Shown piece after piece: positions 12,601-25,592 of a stretch of 64,000 nt of DNA (the stretch's first letter is position 1; each line of letters starts with the position of its first letter). Both the position numbers and the translations under genes were made by a program. Origin of the DNA: Clitoria ternatea. Its lineage: Eukaryota; Streptophyta; Magnoliopsida; Fabales; Fabaceae. The stretch covers positions 101,733,718 through 101,797,717 of the forward strand of contig CM075675.1 of NCBI GenBank assembly GCA_037962975.1, in the 5' to 3' direction. The notes under the pieces were generated by a model. The model was not told where the DNA came from, searched no databases, and saw only the letters and a program-made list of their open reading frames with translations.

Positions 12601-13626
12601 AGGGTCACTAGGGATTAAACAAATATATATGCTGAGTCAGTGTCCATTTCTAGTCGTCCACCATCCATAATGCGCACGATTGGATTTAAATATCATTAAA
12701 AGACAAAATTGAAGTCAAAACGCACTTCTGTCAGTGAATTCCGATTGGAATATTTGAATACCGAGTGAAATTACACTCGGTTAACACTTCTGTCAGTGAA
12801 TTCCGACTGGAATTCCCACTTCCGAGTCTTAATTGCAATTCTTCACTCGGTTTCTCACTCGGTAATACCTCTTCAGACCGAGTCCTCTCTTTCTCAGTGA
12901 ATCTTCACTCGGAAATCCAAGTCTTCCTTCACTCAATTCACTCGGTTTAGGCCATTTCCTCTCGGACCAAGACTCACACATACTTCTCTCACTCGGTTTT
13001 GGTCCAGTGGAGTGTATCTCACTCGGAATTAGCTCCCTCCACCATTTCCACTCGGTTTCCTAAGCAAAACCATTCGGAAACCTTCCCAATTATTTCTACA
13101 ACATACTTCAATCAGAAAGGAAGCATCAAATCAACATAAATAGAAGCTTTCTCACATTCTTTCACTCGGAATGCTCCAACCATAGTAATTTCCTTCAGAA
13201 AGGAAACATTCAACTCGGAACCGAGCCTTTCTAGGGTGTTTTCACTCGGATTTTCACCCAGAAGTGATTCTTTTGATCACTTTTCACTCGGAATTGCTTC
13301 TCTGGTCAGAACTTCACTCGGTGGCAGCCTTCTCAGTCATGTTTTACTCGGAAAACATGATACTGACTCGGAATTCTCTCCTTCACTCGGAATTTCTAAA
13401 CCTTCACTCGGAATTCTTCTCTGTCACTCAGAACAGAGCCCTTTTCACTCGGTTTTTGCATAATTTCACTAATATTCCATATAAATTCTATTATTAAGTG
13501 CAAGAATGACATTTTTGAGGTATTATAGACCATCAACAAGGTATATATTGACTTATTCTTGCTTACAAACCCTCCATAATTAAAATTTACAAGGATAAAA
13601 TTGTTTCTAAAAACAGGGATGTTACA
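9689..13626 (-). repeat. 5' LTR of the gypsy element
   Basis: Same length (3938 bp) as the LTR at 1109-5046 and nearly identical to it, including the strand-switching CCGAGT/ACTCGG array. By orientation it is the transcribing LTR of the minus-strand element. I could not place its TATA box or transcription start with confidence. Confidence 0.96.
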
Positions 13627-13631
13627 GTTTA
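13627..13631. repeat. Target-site duplication GTTTA, right copy
   Basis: Exact repeat of 1104-1108, directly after the terminal CA of the gypsy LTR. Confidence 0.95.
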
Positions 13632-14680
13632 CACGAAAAATGTTTCCTTATTATTTGAATTATTAAATATAGTAATTAGTTTATATTATGTTTCCATATT
13701 TTTTTAAATATAATATATGGATTATACTTGTAAATATGATAAAATATCGTATCTTCTTGAATTTTACAATAAATTCTTATTGTTAAATTATAAATAAATT
13801 TAATAATATAAATTTACTGCATTCATGCATCATATGCATTGGCTGTTCAAAGAATCCGCAGGGGGTTCTTTGAGGGGGTTCCAGGTAGGGGAATGCGCTC
13901 TGTTGAGCAACAGACCTCTGCGGTGGTTTTATACCACGGTCGTCTTAAGGGCTGAGCAGTGTGTCCTTAAGGGGGTCCCGCAACACTTGTTATTGATATG
14001 ATTGTATTGTTATCCAATGTTGGTGTTACATTATGGGGCGCGGTATCGGTTGGATATCCGTAAAAATATTATTGCTGGAAATCACTGCAGATGTTCCCAC
14101 CAGAATGGATCCATCATGCATTTTCATTCATATAGAGAATGGAAATATTAATATAAATATAATACAAAATACGTGTTTGGCATCTGCATCGCATAGCTTC
14201 CTACTTGTGATTGTGTATGTTCTAATTTAATTTCTATTTATTTGATACTTTATCTCACTCTTTCTGTTACTTGTGGCAACCCTTTAGTGGTCAATCAAGA
14301 AGACATGTGACAAAGTGGATGATGCTTGATGTGGATGAATTATGAAGGCTTTTGATGCTGATGCTTGCTTGCGTGACTACTATGACTGTATTGTGTATTC
14401 ATATGCTATGTTTTGGTATTTCATATCTCTATATTTTATAAGATCTAGGTGTCTGTTGTAAAATATAATATGTATGGGACTCTGATGTTATGTATAATAA
14501 TAAGAAATTAATTATGAAAAGGTTGCGCACTCTGATATTGTATCAGTAACATTTGGAATCAAGTTGTGAATCACTTGATAATTACCAGGCGAAAAATAAG
14601 TTATCCAAGAGATTTTATATATGATGACGGTAATTATCTTGGGATTTACAAGTTGGCACTAGGGTGTTATAGAGTAGTGA
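13632..14680 (+). repeat. Right part of the interrupted older LTR-like sequence
   Basis: This continues the sequence broken at 1108. It includes a G-rich block at 13855-13985 (several GGGGGTTC/GGGGGTCC runs) and ends near 14676 in CTAGGGTGTTATA, similar to the GTGTTACA terminus common in plant gypsy LTRs. No primer-binding site follows, so a solo LTR or a 3' LTR is more likely than a 5' LTR. The short open frame at 14033-14230 has no recognisable homology and is not called. Confidence 0.4.
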
Positions 14681-17600
14681 CATTTGGTTCTTGTGGTTAA
14701 AATAATTTCGATTTTGGATCATTGATCTGTATCACATTCTCTCTCTATCACAAAATAGATCATTGGATTAATAAAATTAAACAATAAAATTTATTGATTA
14801 TCTTAATACCAATTTATTACATCAGTTATTTTTATAATCAGTGTAAAAAATATCACTTTTTACACCGATTATCAAAATAGTTAATCTAAAAAATACTCTT
14901 TACACCGGTTAAAAATATAATTTGTATATAAAAATACTTTTTATACCAGTTATTTTTTATATAACCGGTGTAAAATATGTGTTGGAGAGACAATATATAG
15001 ATGAAAAAGGTACAAATCCTACAATTTCTAGTTGTTAAAGTTGCTTTCAATTACTGCTAATAAATAAAATTGTTGAGGTTTTTGACAGTTAAAAAAATTG
15101 TATTTAGCTGTAAGAATCACATGTCAATAATCAGTTTGACATGTTAAGACCACTTGAATAAGGTGACATGTAATTTAATTAATAACATTAGTATTTAATA
15201 AATTTAACTTCATAGTAGGACTAAAAACAAAATATTCAATATAAGTTTGATGTAAAGCAAAAAAACTATTTCATAAAACCAAAAGATTCATATTTCACAA
15301 GGTCTAAAAATAAATTTAAGCTTAATATTTATTATATATAATAATTGATGTATCTGGTATGATGATAATTGGCTTATGAGTGTGTTTGGTTACACAAATC
15401 CAATGGAGATTTAATATTGTATCCTCATGTCTAATGAGGAGCTTAAGGTCTTAGTGCTCTTTGTCCAATCTGATATCATCTTATTGTGGGGCGAATGGTG
15501 ATATTATTTGCAATCACACTCTGACACTCAAGTCCATAAGGTATGCGATACCAAAGCATATGGCGTAAGGATTAGATTGAATGTACATCATTTTAATGAA
15601 TGTGTAGTATTTATAGGAGTCAAGGGTAAATTCTTACAATGATGCTAGTGTTAATACTTTTTCGTAAAGTACGGGAAAGATGACACATATGCATGGTAAT
15701 TTTTGACACGACTACAAACACTTTCTGTCATGCCATAGGTGTAAACCTTGGACCTCTATGTTGATACCGACATAACCTTTAAATCAGTTATCATGGGTTA
15801 TGATGACTCTATTATCTTGGGGTTTTGTGAATACCGAATACCGTTGTTTAACAACCGGTATAAACTCTCATAATCTAGTATTGCTACGAGACCCATATGA
15901 TAAATATTTAGGCTTTCCTTTTCATTTCAAAAGCAAATCTAAATAGGTTGGTTTGGCTTATTTACTGTTTGAACTAAAATACCTAAATACTTATTTACAA
16001 TTAAACCTTTGTTAAACAAGCCTTAAAAAAACCTGGAATATTAAACCGGGCCAAGTCTACAAAAAATAGTTTGTAACCGATGTTTAAGTGAAACTCGAGC
16101 CTTCTTAACAAAAGTCCACCTCTCCCTCGATGCCAGGGAAGGAAAAGTGTAAGATTTAATAAGTGAAAAATAGTAATAATTTGAAGGTTTAAAACAACTG
16201 AAGTTTTAGCCAAAAAGGTAATATAGTAATATAATAAATAAGTATAAAGTAATCGAAGTTAAAAATTGAAGAGAAAATGAACGTATATAAAAGAATTGCA
16301 ATGCACTGGGATTAACAAGTGGAAAAATGCATTCTTTATTACAGACACAGCTTATTCACCCGTGAAATTTGGCAATTAATGCCTCATAAACTGTACATGT
16401 AATATATAATTGAGGGGATTTTTTTATTACTGAAAATATATAATTTTCCAATCCATATAGATTCTCAAAGTCAACAAAAATGGCAGTCTTGCCATGTGAT
16501 GTTAAAGAAGAAGAGACGCCGCGCGCCCAAAGATAGTGAAGAAACAGCAAAAAACTAAATTAAAATTCTAAAGAAAATCAGAGAACAATGAATTCACAAC
16601 GTTAAACTTTCCAAAAGAGAATGCTAATGCTATAGTTAGAAAATAACAACTTTGTTATGTTCGAATTTGTATGGGAAAAATGGTATAATGCACATTTTTA
16701 AAGCTGTAGCTCATGGAATATGAATTTTATAGAACAAGTTTGATTTCTAAATTCTGGTGCATATTTTCCTTCTTTTATCTTTTGATTTGCATTAGGGTTA
16801 TACCAACTTTTTATTTTATTTTATTTTATTTTCATGCAAAATATAGGTGTTTTCTCTAATAATAACGGCAAATCCCTGTACGAAACAAGAAACTGTAATC
16901 CAAATAGGTTCACTTCATGAAAGTTGAAGCTAAAGGAGGTTAAAATTTCGTCTTAATTAAAACAATATTTTCTTTAATTTTGAATAAGAAAACAAGAATG
17001 TTCTGTTTTGACTAAATTTCGATTACAATGTAATCACTAGTTATTAACTATAAAACAAACATGGCTAATTAAGATCTAATCTTGGCGTTCCTTCTTTTCG
17101 TTTATGAATGGGAGAAGACTAGAGCATTATAAGGTCACTTTTATTCAGGTTTGGGATGACATGTACACATTTAATTTATCAACTTTCTAAAAAAACTATA
17201 AAGCAAACAAGCCAATCAATAAAATGTCTAATAATATTATTAATTCACTTTTTCACCCAGTTTTATTTTTAAATATTCTAAACAACACATAAAGGAATAA
17301 ACTAAGGGTGTGTTTATAAGAAGAACTCATAAGGAGTTTATAAAAAAATAATGTTGTTTTTAATTATTTCAATATATTTTATATACAATTTATTAAAATA
17401 ACTTATTTTTAATTTATTAAAACAAGTTTCTTGATATAAACTTTCTTACAAAAATAACTTATGGCGTGCATCCAATAGTATCCAACTAACATATAAAAAA
17501 CTTAAACTTAACATGACACTATTCAATTTAAATAATTAACGCTAAAAATATAATTGATTTATGAAGCAATCTTAAAAACTAAACATTATAATGGAAAAAC

Positions 17601-18605
17601 AAATTAATACAAAAATAAAAATTTAAAGACTAAAGTGAAAAAAAAGAATTTTTACGTTTAATATATTATATTTGGATTTAAATTTGACATTTGTTGGAAT
17701 CAAACTTGAAACAATAGGTTAAGTAAGAGCAACCCTCTTCCATGTGCTAAATAGTAATGAAACTAAAATTAAAATTAAAATTAAAATTAAAAGATAAATT
17801 CATAAGGATAAAATTAAAATTAATATATATATATATATATATATATATTATTTAGATTCAATTCAAGAAGATTATTATAGGAGGTAACACATTTAAGACT
17901 AAGATTTAAATGAATTGTATTTTTTAGAATTCAAACTTAAAAACGCATGTTAAGTGATAATAGTCTTGTACTAATTAATCTACCTGTTTGATTATATAAC
18001 GATAAGTTTACATAAATTTAAAAATTTATTGACAACAAAAGAAAAAAAGAGATAAGCTAAAAGAGTGAGGTGGTCAAGTAGAATTTATTGAATTTGAGAA
18101 TGAATAACCTAATATATTTGAGTTAGAGTATTCTTATATTATCACCTAAATTAATATATTCTTATTTTAATTGTGTTGGACGGAACTAATAATTTTTCCT
18201 GAAATAAAAATTTTAATGATATGCCTTACATAAGAAATTATCTAATCCTATTAATTATATGTAGCTAAAACTAAGCTTAAGTAACATACAAGTTCTCATC
18301 TTCATTAACATACAAACTATACATGATATAAATCAACAATATGTTATTAACTTATTAACGATCAACGATAATTACAACAAAAGTAAAACAGGCAGAGAAA
18401 CTAAACAGATGAAATTACACACTTATTAATTAACAAGAACTAACATGTGCAATCTTAAATTTGAAACTACATGAGAATTCCACAACAATCCAATTTTGTT
18501 CTTTATTAACAGATTAACAGAATAGAAATACCTTCATATCTCAAAACTGCTATATAGTATATTGAATATTAGACCCCTAACCTTCCAGTAAATTAAACTT
18601 GATTT
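14681..18605. other. Intergenic, AT-rich; no gene recognised
   Basis: About 3.9 kb without a supported gene. 14795-14990 carries repeats of an ACACCGGTTA-type motif in both orientations, and further ACCGGTATAAA-like copies lie near 15860; these resemble subterminal repeats of a CACTA-type element but I could not find its ends. 17761-17795 is an AAAATTA-type tandem repeat, and an AT microsatellite lies at 17824-17849. Confidence 0.5.
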
Positions 18606-19085
18606 TCATGCATACCCACAAAAGCCATTCCCACACAAATCTCCTGGTGAACACTTGTTGTTGCACTTGCCACAATGTTGGGCATTGGAAAGCACATTGG
18701 TACAAACCCCATTGCAGCATCTTTCTCCTTGCTTGCACTTGTTACCACACACATTGCAGTTGTTCTTGTCACTAAGAACATTTCTACAATGCTTCTTGCA
18801 GCAGAAAAGTAGGTCCCTTCCCTTGTTTGCTCGAACCCCATTGCAGACATTATTAGTCTCAACATCACAACGTGTTCCTTTCTTTATTATGCTAGCCAAG
18901 AACCTGCTTCTTGGTCCCAAATGAGGTAATGGGTTGTCAAGAACATACTCTTCCTCTTCCTCTTCTTCTATGTGATCATCATGGTCAACATCACTTGATG
19001 AAGAAACAAACTGGGAACTTTGAAGGACTAAAGTGATGAGAAGAAAGAGAATTGTTGTGAGCTTTAGGATTGTGTTATTGGCCAT
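18606..19085 (-). CDS. STIG1-like (stigma-specific protein 1 family) secreted cysteine-rich protein
   Basis: 159 residues, single exon. Residues 1 to about 30 form a signal peptide with a Leu/Ile-rich core, so the product should be secreted to the apoplast. An acidic stretch (about residues 39-46, seven consecutive Glu) is followed by an RSRFLAS segment and a C-terminal domain with 16 cysteines, including CC pairs, NVLSDKNNCNVCGNKC and HCGKCNNKC units, and a terminal CGYA. The repeated NNC-x-x-CG-x-x-C pattern and the ending are those of the STIG1 family (tomato and tobacco STIG1, Arabidopsis GRIM REAPER relatives). Known members act in stigma exudate or as extracellular peptides sensed by receptor kinases; the role of this one is inferred only from family. 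Length is usual. Met at 19085 begins the signal peptide, and a TATA-like box lies about 95 bp upstream. Confidence 0.92.
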   Translation of the reverse strand: MANNTILKLTTILFLLITLVLQSSQFVSSSSDVDHDDHIEEEEEEEYVLDNPLPHLGPRSRFLASIIKKGTRCDVETNNVCNGVRANKGRDLLFCCKKHCRNVLSDKNNCNVCGNKCKQGERCCNGVCTNVLSNAQHCGKCNNKCSPGDLCGNGFCGYA

Positions 19086-19178
19086 GTTCTAATGTTATTG
19101 AGGCTATAGTGGTTATTGCTATAACTTGCTATAACTACTAGAGCGTGTGATAATTGTAAGGGAGAGAACATAGAGTGC

Positions 19179-19186
19179 AATTTATA
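19179..19186 (-). promoter_or_regulatory. Probable TATA box of the STIG1-like gene
   Basis: TATAAATT on the minus strand, about 95 bp before the start codon, leaves room for a leader of about 60 nt. No other good TATA lies closer to the gene. Confidence 0.6.
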
Positions 19187-19189
19187 AAG

Positions 19190-22100
19190 TAATGTTCCTC
19201 GTGAAATACTCCACGATCTTAGGGGACGAAAGCTTGTTGCTTGCAGTTGCAAGGTTGAATGAGAGAGAATTTCATATAAATTCTCGGTTTGTGCATAATT
19301 AATTGATGTACAAGCATGAGACCCTGCTATTTAATTATTGTAAATCTAACAAGTTAACCTGTTTTGTCAATGTTTTAAGGAAGCTTCTAGGTTCATAAAT
19401 AATTAAAGTTAAGGACAAAAAAGTGCTTATGCAAAACTAAATGTAATTGATTACAAGTTAAGTAGGAACATTATCACATTTGAAGTAGTGTTTAGCACAA
19501 AATAAGAAACTAACATTGTTATGTTAAATTGTGATTTTGTTCACTTGAGTTCAATTTGGATATCTTTAAAAAAACCATTGTTACGTTGCATAATTTGGGT
19601 TTGTCAGATGAATATTTAAGCTTTTTAAGAAACTGATTTTATGGAGCTTGTAATTGGAATATGTGTTGGAACATGAATTACGTGCTACTTTATCGTCTCA
19701 TAGCGTATGAGGCAAAGCAAAGCAAGGAAAATTACACTTGGTTTATGACTCTGTTTAGGGTTGCACTCAAAATAATGCAAATTGGCTAAGTTGGTAAACG
19801 GAGGTGTATGTACTTTAACTTTACTTACAATTCACAATACATGCAGTTGAGTTCCACTTAAAACACTTCCATTAGGGCTAAATTGATTATTAAAAGAGAA
19901 TTTATCTTACACTTGTTGCTCATTAATAAGCATGAGCAGAATCAAGGGGATTCCCTTAAATACTTTTTTTAAAAAAATAAAATCATATGTAGTAATATTT
20001 TGTATGCAGTTTTCACTTATCAGTCAAATAAGATTATTATGCGAGATAATAATTATTCCCATTAAAATTCAAAACAATTAAATTGACTCGAAATCAAGAC
20101 TGTAAATTATGATAAATCAACTTGTAGGCTGATGTACATTTTCGGTTATGCATCCTTTGAGTTTGGATGGGAATGTCAAAAAACATAATTTATTAGCTAG
20201 TCAAATAATAAAATTAATTAAATTAAAAACAATGCAATGGCATAACAAGGAAATTTAATTAATAAATTAATTAATGTTAAAAATTGAAGAACAATTTTTT
20301 TTTGTTAAAAATTAGGTTGGACTTACCTTAGAAATCATATCAGAATTACACATTAATATTAATTTTAAATAGAAACATTTTTACTTGTTGATTTCTTAAT
20401 ATGTATCTTAGGGCTAGCTAAGAGTGACAAAATGAGTCTCTTTTTTTGGCTCACCAAACCCACATCTAGAGAATGACAAAGGTTATAATGTACGTAGCTT
20501 GTTTAGGTCTATCAAAAATGGGTTATTTGTAGGGTCAAGTTGTGCTTCCAATAAAAAATAAAAATGTTAGTAGTAACTTTAAAAGTTTTTTCATTTTTTA
20601 GTTTATTATATTTTAATGAATCATAGGAGAAAAAGAATTTAGATGTATATTTTAGGTTAATTTTCTTATTTGTTTAACCTCATTTTGAACACTAAAACAC
20701 TTTGTAATTAGCAAATCTTTCATCCATTGTGTAAATATTAAGTTGTCTAGATAAATCTACCAAATTTTACGTTTCCTTTGTATTTTGTAAGAAAACAATG
20801 ACAAAAAACAAACATGACATGAAAAGGAGAGGAGGCAAGCTTTTGGTAGCATGCCTATGCGAGCAAATAAAAGAATGATCTACTCACTTAGGTGAATCAT
20901 GAAGTGCAACATTTGACCTACTTTATCATTAAGCCATTTTGGAAGGCCCAAAATAGAATTTTGAAGATGTGGAATAGGGAAAATAGAACTTGAAGAGCTT
21001 TTCATTATCTTCGACCATAGATTTTCAATTTCTTCAAGGGATCTTTGTATTTTCTTGTCTTGCATCACTTGTAAGTTCTTGTACATGATTATGTATGACT
21101 AGCCTCTTTTAGTTGGGATTAAATGACCTTCATAAGGTTATGGCTTTGTAATTATTTTCAATTCTTTTATGAAATTAATTCAAGTTAGTAATTTAATTCT
21201 TTCTAATGCATGCTCTATTAGGGAGAATGGTTTATTCATGTGCTTGTGATTTTCAAGCGAATGATAGATTGATTTATTTATTATCCTTGATTCATCAGGA
21301 TAGGGTTAAGAATAATAACCGTTAGTACTTGTTTATAAAGCCGATTCTATCTTTATTTGTTAGAGGGATTTTCATCCATATTCCAAAGGTTCAATGAATT
21401 TGAGTTTCAGTGACTTGATTGATTATATAATTAAACCTAATAATCAAAGAAACATAATTTAAAAAGGGAACTTCAATCATAACGTTTTTATTAGTTTATA
21501 TTGGTTAATTTAATTTTCATATTTAGTTTAAATTATAAAAATCTAAATCCTTCTTTTTTCTTAAATCTTGTATTTTTTTTATAAATTATCAATAATCATT
21601 CAACCCTAGACCAACAATCCTTACATAAATAATTGAAACTACAACTAAATATGTGCATTTGTTCGGTCCCATTGAAAAAATTACTAAAATAATATTTTTG
21701 ATAAAAAATATTTTGAATAAGAAAAAGGGAAGTGTTCCATCACCAAAACAAAACATATGATATTTTAGGCTTACCTTTTTCACTAGGCTTGGCATAACCC
21801 ATATTTTAGCAGGATGGGTGAAATTGACATGTTTACTACTCATGATACTTATACTTATAGCACATGTTAAAAAAATTGTTTGTATTTAAAAATTAAAAAA
21901 AAACATTTTTCATTTCTCCTGAAAAATTGGCATGTGTAACTCCTGGCACACACACAGCTGTGTGTAAAATTTTTACATTCTATAGTTTTACTATTGGATA
22001 ATATTGGTGGTGATAAAATAATTATTCTTCTCCAAATTGGAAAGGATACAAGACTTTTGAAGTTTTAACTTTAGAATAAAATATATGTTAAGTTTATGTT

Positions 22101-22682
22101 TTTAAAAGAAAATGTTTTTAATGTTTTTTTAAGTTTGATCTAATTTATTTATTTATTTTTATTAATTTGGTTCTTTATTTTCTATTTTGATTTTAAATTA
22201 GTCATAAGAGAAGATGTAGTAATAATAATGAGAAAACCAAAATAAAAAATATAAAAAGATTAAGTTGAAACTATAATAAAATATACACACGTTTGATTCC
22301 TATAGGGAAACACAAAAAGTTACATTTACTTTAAAAAATAAAATATAAATGAAAATTTTAAATTTAAATAAAATATTTAAAACTTAAAATAAAATCTATT
22401 AACGATGTTAATTTTAAATCAAGGGAGAAACAAACTTGAAATCACAATAAAATATAACAGACTAAATTAACAACAAAAGAAGATAAAAAAAACTAAAAAA
22501 AAATATATCTTTTAACCTTATTCTTCTTATTAAATTTGTGTGGATATTATTATTTTTGTAAAGAAAAAATATTGATTATCTCCCTGACTTTATATCCTCC
22601 CCCCACCCCCAATATTTCCCTTTCACTCCAACCTGAATTTTCTTCTAAACACACCTTTGGAGTCATAAGTACAAGATGTTTC
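19190..22682. other. Intergenic, AT-rich; nothing recognised
   Basis: About 3.5 kb with no supported coding sequence. The open frames at 20880-21086 and 21589-21843 on the minus strand show no known domain. No paired inverted or direct repeats of note were spotted by eye. Confidence 0.5.
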
Positions 22683-22689
22683 TAAAAGA

Positions 22690-23222
22690 AGGTATAATTA
22701 TATTTTTATCCCTCAATTTTGTTAAATATTTGATTTTGATTTTTTTTATTTTTAATTATATGATTTTGGTTCTTAAATTATTTAAGTTGTTGATATTTAG
22801 TCCTTTAACTTTTAATAACACAATGTGGTCCCTCAAATATTCAATTTTTGATTAATTTTGTCCTTCTTTATGTTACCTTTTTTTGTCAAATTGATAAAAA
22901 AATTTATATTATTATTTTATAAATATTTATAGCTATTATATTATAATATAAAATATTAATTTATGGAAATAATAATATAAATATTATATTAAAATATTTT
23001 ACTATAAATCTGAATATGTTGTAATTTTACATTATTAATTGGGAGAAAAATAGGTACATAACCAAATGTGTCAAAAATTGAATAGTTTACTAAAATTGTG
23101 AAATTAAAGGTCGAAAATGACAACAAATTAACTAGTTTAGGGATCAAAATTAGACAATTAAAAGTTGAAGATAAAAATTAAACCAATAACAAATTTAAGG
23201 GGCCAAAATTGTAATTAAACTT
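22690..23222. mobile_element. Long-TIR MITE, probably Mutator-like
   Basis: About 530 bp. The left end (GTATAATTATATTTTTATCC...) is the imperfect inverted complement of the right end (GTTTAATTACAATTTTGGCC... on the other strand), and similarity continues inward for over 100 bp. An imperfect direct repeat, TAAAAGAAG at 22683-22691 and TAAAAGAAA at 23222-23230, flanks it; 8 of 9 bases match, the size made by Mutator-like transposases. No transposase is encoded. The exact end is uncertain by one or two bases. Confidence 0.65.
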
Positions 23223-23230
23223 AAAAGAAA

Positions 23231-25553
23231 GATGATGCAAGTTATTGTAAATTTTTTGGTATGGATTACAAAATTATTTATGTTTTTTAATATGTAAAAT
23301 TTACAATTAATTGTTAGTTTTGTTAATAAGACGAATCAAATTCACAATTTTCTTTTCTCTTCCTAAACTTTTACCACTAGATAATTTTATCACTTGTAAA
23401 ATTATTCGTGTTAAAAAATCAAATTTATAAAATGCGATCAAAGTATACATTTTTTTAACCATATGTATCCTCTTCCACGAGAGGTAATATTGATCGAGTA
23501 AAGAACATTCATATAATAGTGAAACTAACTCTTAGTTTTTTTATTCAAAGTATAAATTTATAAAATGTAATCAAAGTATACATTTTTTATTTTTTTTATT
23601 TAATTGCATGTATCCTCCATGAAGTTAATAATGATCAAGTTAAAAACATCTATATAATAGTGAAACCAACCCTATGAAAATTTTTTGTATCTAAAAAATT
23701 CAAATTTAAGAGCTTATTACTTAAAGTAAATCAAACATACTAGTGTAAAAAAAGCCCTAAAATTAGGAATTATATTAGAGGTAGCTAGCATGGTTGACCC
23801 TGGCATCTAAGGTAGGCGCATGTGTGGAGGATCCTCTTTCCCGGCGGTGAGTGCGTGGGTCACCGGTCACGGTGGCCATTGCTGGTTATCCAATCATGGC
23901 TTTGACCTTGACTTTTCCTTCATCAAAACAACGCAATTTTAATTAGCAATTTGCTCCTGTGAGAACAACGTGCACTATTTCTTGGATCAAACTAGGATTT
24001 GCTTGTTGCTCAATTAATTATATTCTTGTAGCTTTATCATCATGACATCATTATGATACTACAATACACAATTATATTAATGTTTTGTCCACAGATTACA
24101 GTCAATACTATTTTAATATTTTAAAAGTGAAATTGAATATATAATTATTAAAAGATTAATCAATTCAGATACAACTTCCCTCACACAATTTTACCAGTCT
24201 AAAATCAATTAGATGTATATGCTAATTTAGTAGGCCAAATCCTTTTTATCATATCTAAATTAGTTAATTGGTAGTTTTAGGTTAAGTAATCATTTTATGT
24301 TCAAATTCGTATAAGGAAAATTTTATGTAACGACTAGTTAATATAGATGTACTTTTTACTACATATTTATGAATAAAAATATGATGTAATGTATTATTTA
24401 ACGTGTTGTGTATTATAAAAATATATAAATACTTAAATATTTTTATAAGATCAACATTATAATAAATATTTTTATTTAATTAAATAGAATATAAAAAAGA
24501 GGGAGAAGATTATAGGTAAGAAATTTTCTTCTTCTCATTTCAATTGTTAATTTTTTCTATTATATATATTTTCAGGCAGACAAAAATCAAAGAATTTAAT
24601 AAATTGATATATAAAATAAATATTAATATATAAATAGTTTAAAAATATACATTGTAAAAAAAAGGAAGAGAAAGTAAATTTTATTATAATATTGGATATA
24701 TACAAATTGTAATAAAAAGAGTTGTAAAATTGATTTGACGGTCGTAAAAGGAGTTAAAGGGGGAAAGAGGGGGGAATGGTTATAGGTTTGAATCTTTTAT
24801 CTAATATTTTTAACAACACATATTAATAATTAAATGAAAAGATTTTTAGCAGAAATTTTATCAGCATGAATTGTAACTCTTTTTATTATATATATATATT
24901 GATTAGGTTAAAATTTATATTCATTGTGATTTCTAATTAATTGATAATGTAAAAATCTCTTTAGTTGTCATTTTGTTGTATGAACTTAAAAAGGGTGTCA
25001 TTCCTAACTGAAAGTCGAAATTCTTTCCAAGTGTAGAGGTCATCAAAGTAAAGCTTACCTTTCTGATAAGGTCTTTTCTACCCACATGAAAAGATTCGAA
25101 CATCTAACAACATACTTAAAAAACCTAACTATTTACAACTATGTCACACACTTTTGTTTCAACTTATATGGATTATGGTTTGAGCTTTGAGGGAGAAAAT
25201 AATCATTTGACCTACTATATGAATTGAATAGTATACTTTATAATACTTATACAATTAAAATTTTTCATTCATTTTGCATCTGCCTTTAGTTATCAAGTAA
25301 TCATTATTTCTAATTCATAATATCTATAAATAAGACCCATTAGAGTTGGTTAATGAAGATGAACTTGAATAGTTACTTTGAGGTTCTAGCTAGGTTTAAA
25401 CATTTGATTTTAAAGTTTTCCTTATAACAAAAATCGATATATACAAATTGAATTAATAATATCATGTTAAATGGCTTCACAAGAGTCAATAGAAACTAAT
25501 TCAGTTGTTGATTAGAGTCCACGAGTTGTTATAAATCCTAGAATATGGTCAAT

Positions 25554-25592
<39 letters not shown>

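Larger units (their letters stand above)
1109..13626 (-). mobile_element. Ty3/gypsy LTR retrotransposon, chromovirus (Tekay/Del-like), nearly complete but with broken pol
   Basis: A 12,518-bp element lies on the minus strand. Two 3938-bp LTRs (1109-5046 and 9689-13626) flank a 4642-bp internal region with gag, protease, reverse transcriptase, RNase H and integrase in that order on the minus strand, the Ty3/gypsy order. The primer-binding site TGGTATCAGAGCAT (initiator-Met tRNA type) is at 9684-9671, and the polypurine tract, seen as TTCTCCCCTCCTTTT on the plus strand, is at 5047-5061. Insertion produced a perfect 5-bp duplication. The integrase C-terminus has a chromodomain-like tail, which together with the long LTRs points to the Tekay/Del lineage. 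One frameshift near 8182-8190 and one stop at 6257 break the gag-pol reading frame, so this copy probably cannot make its own enzymes. Confidence 0.97.

Noticed and set aside
14033..14230. 65-residue frame in the old LTR-like sequence
   Set aside because: No domain and AT-biased composition as in the surroundings.
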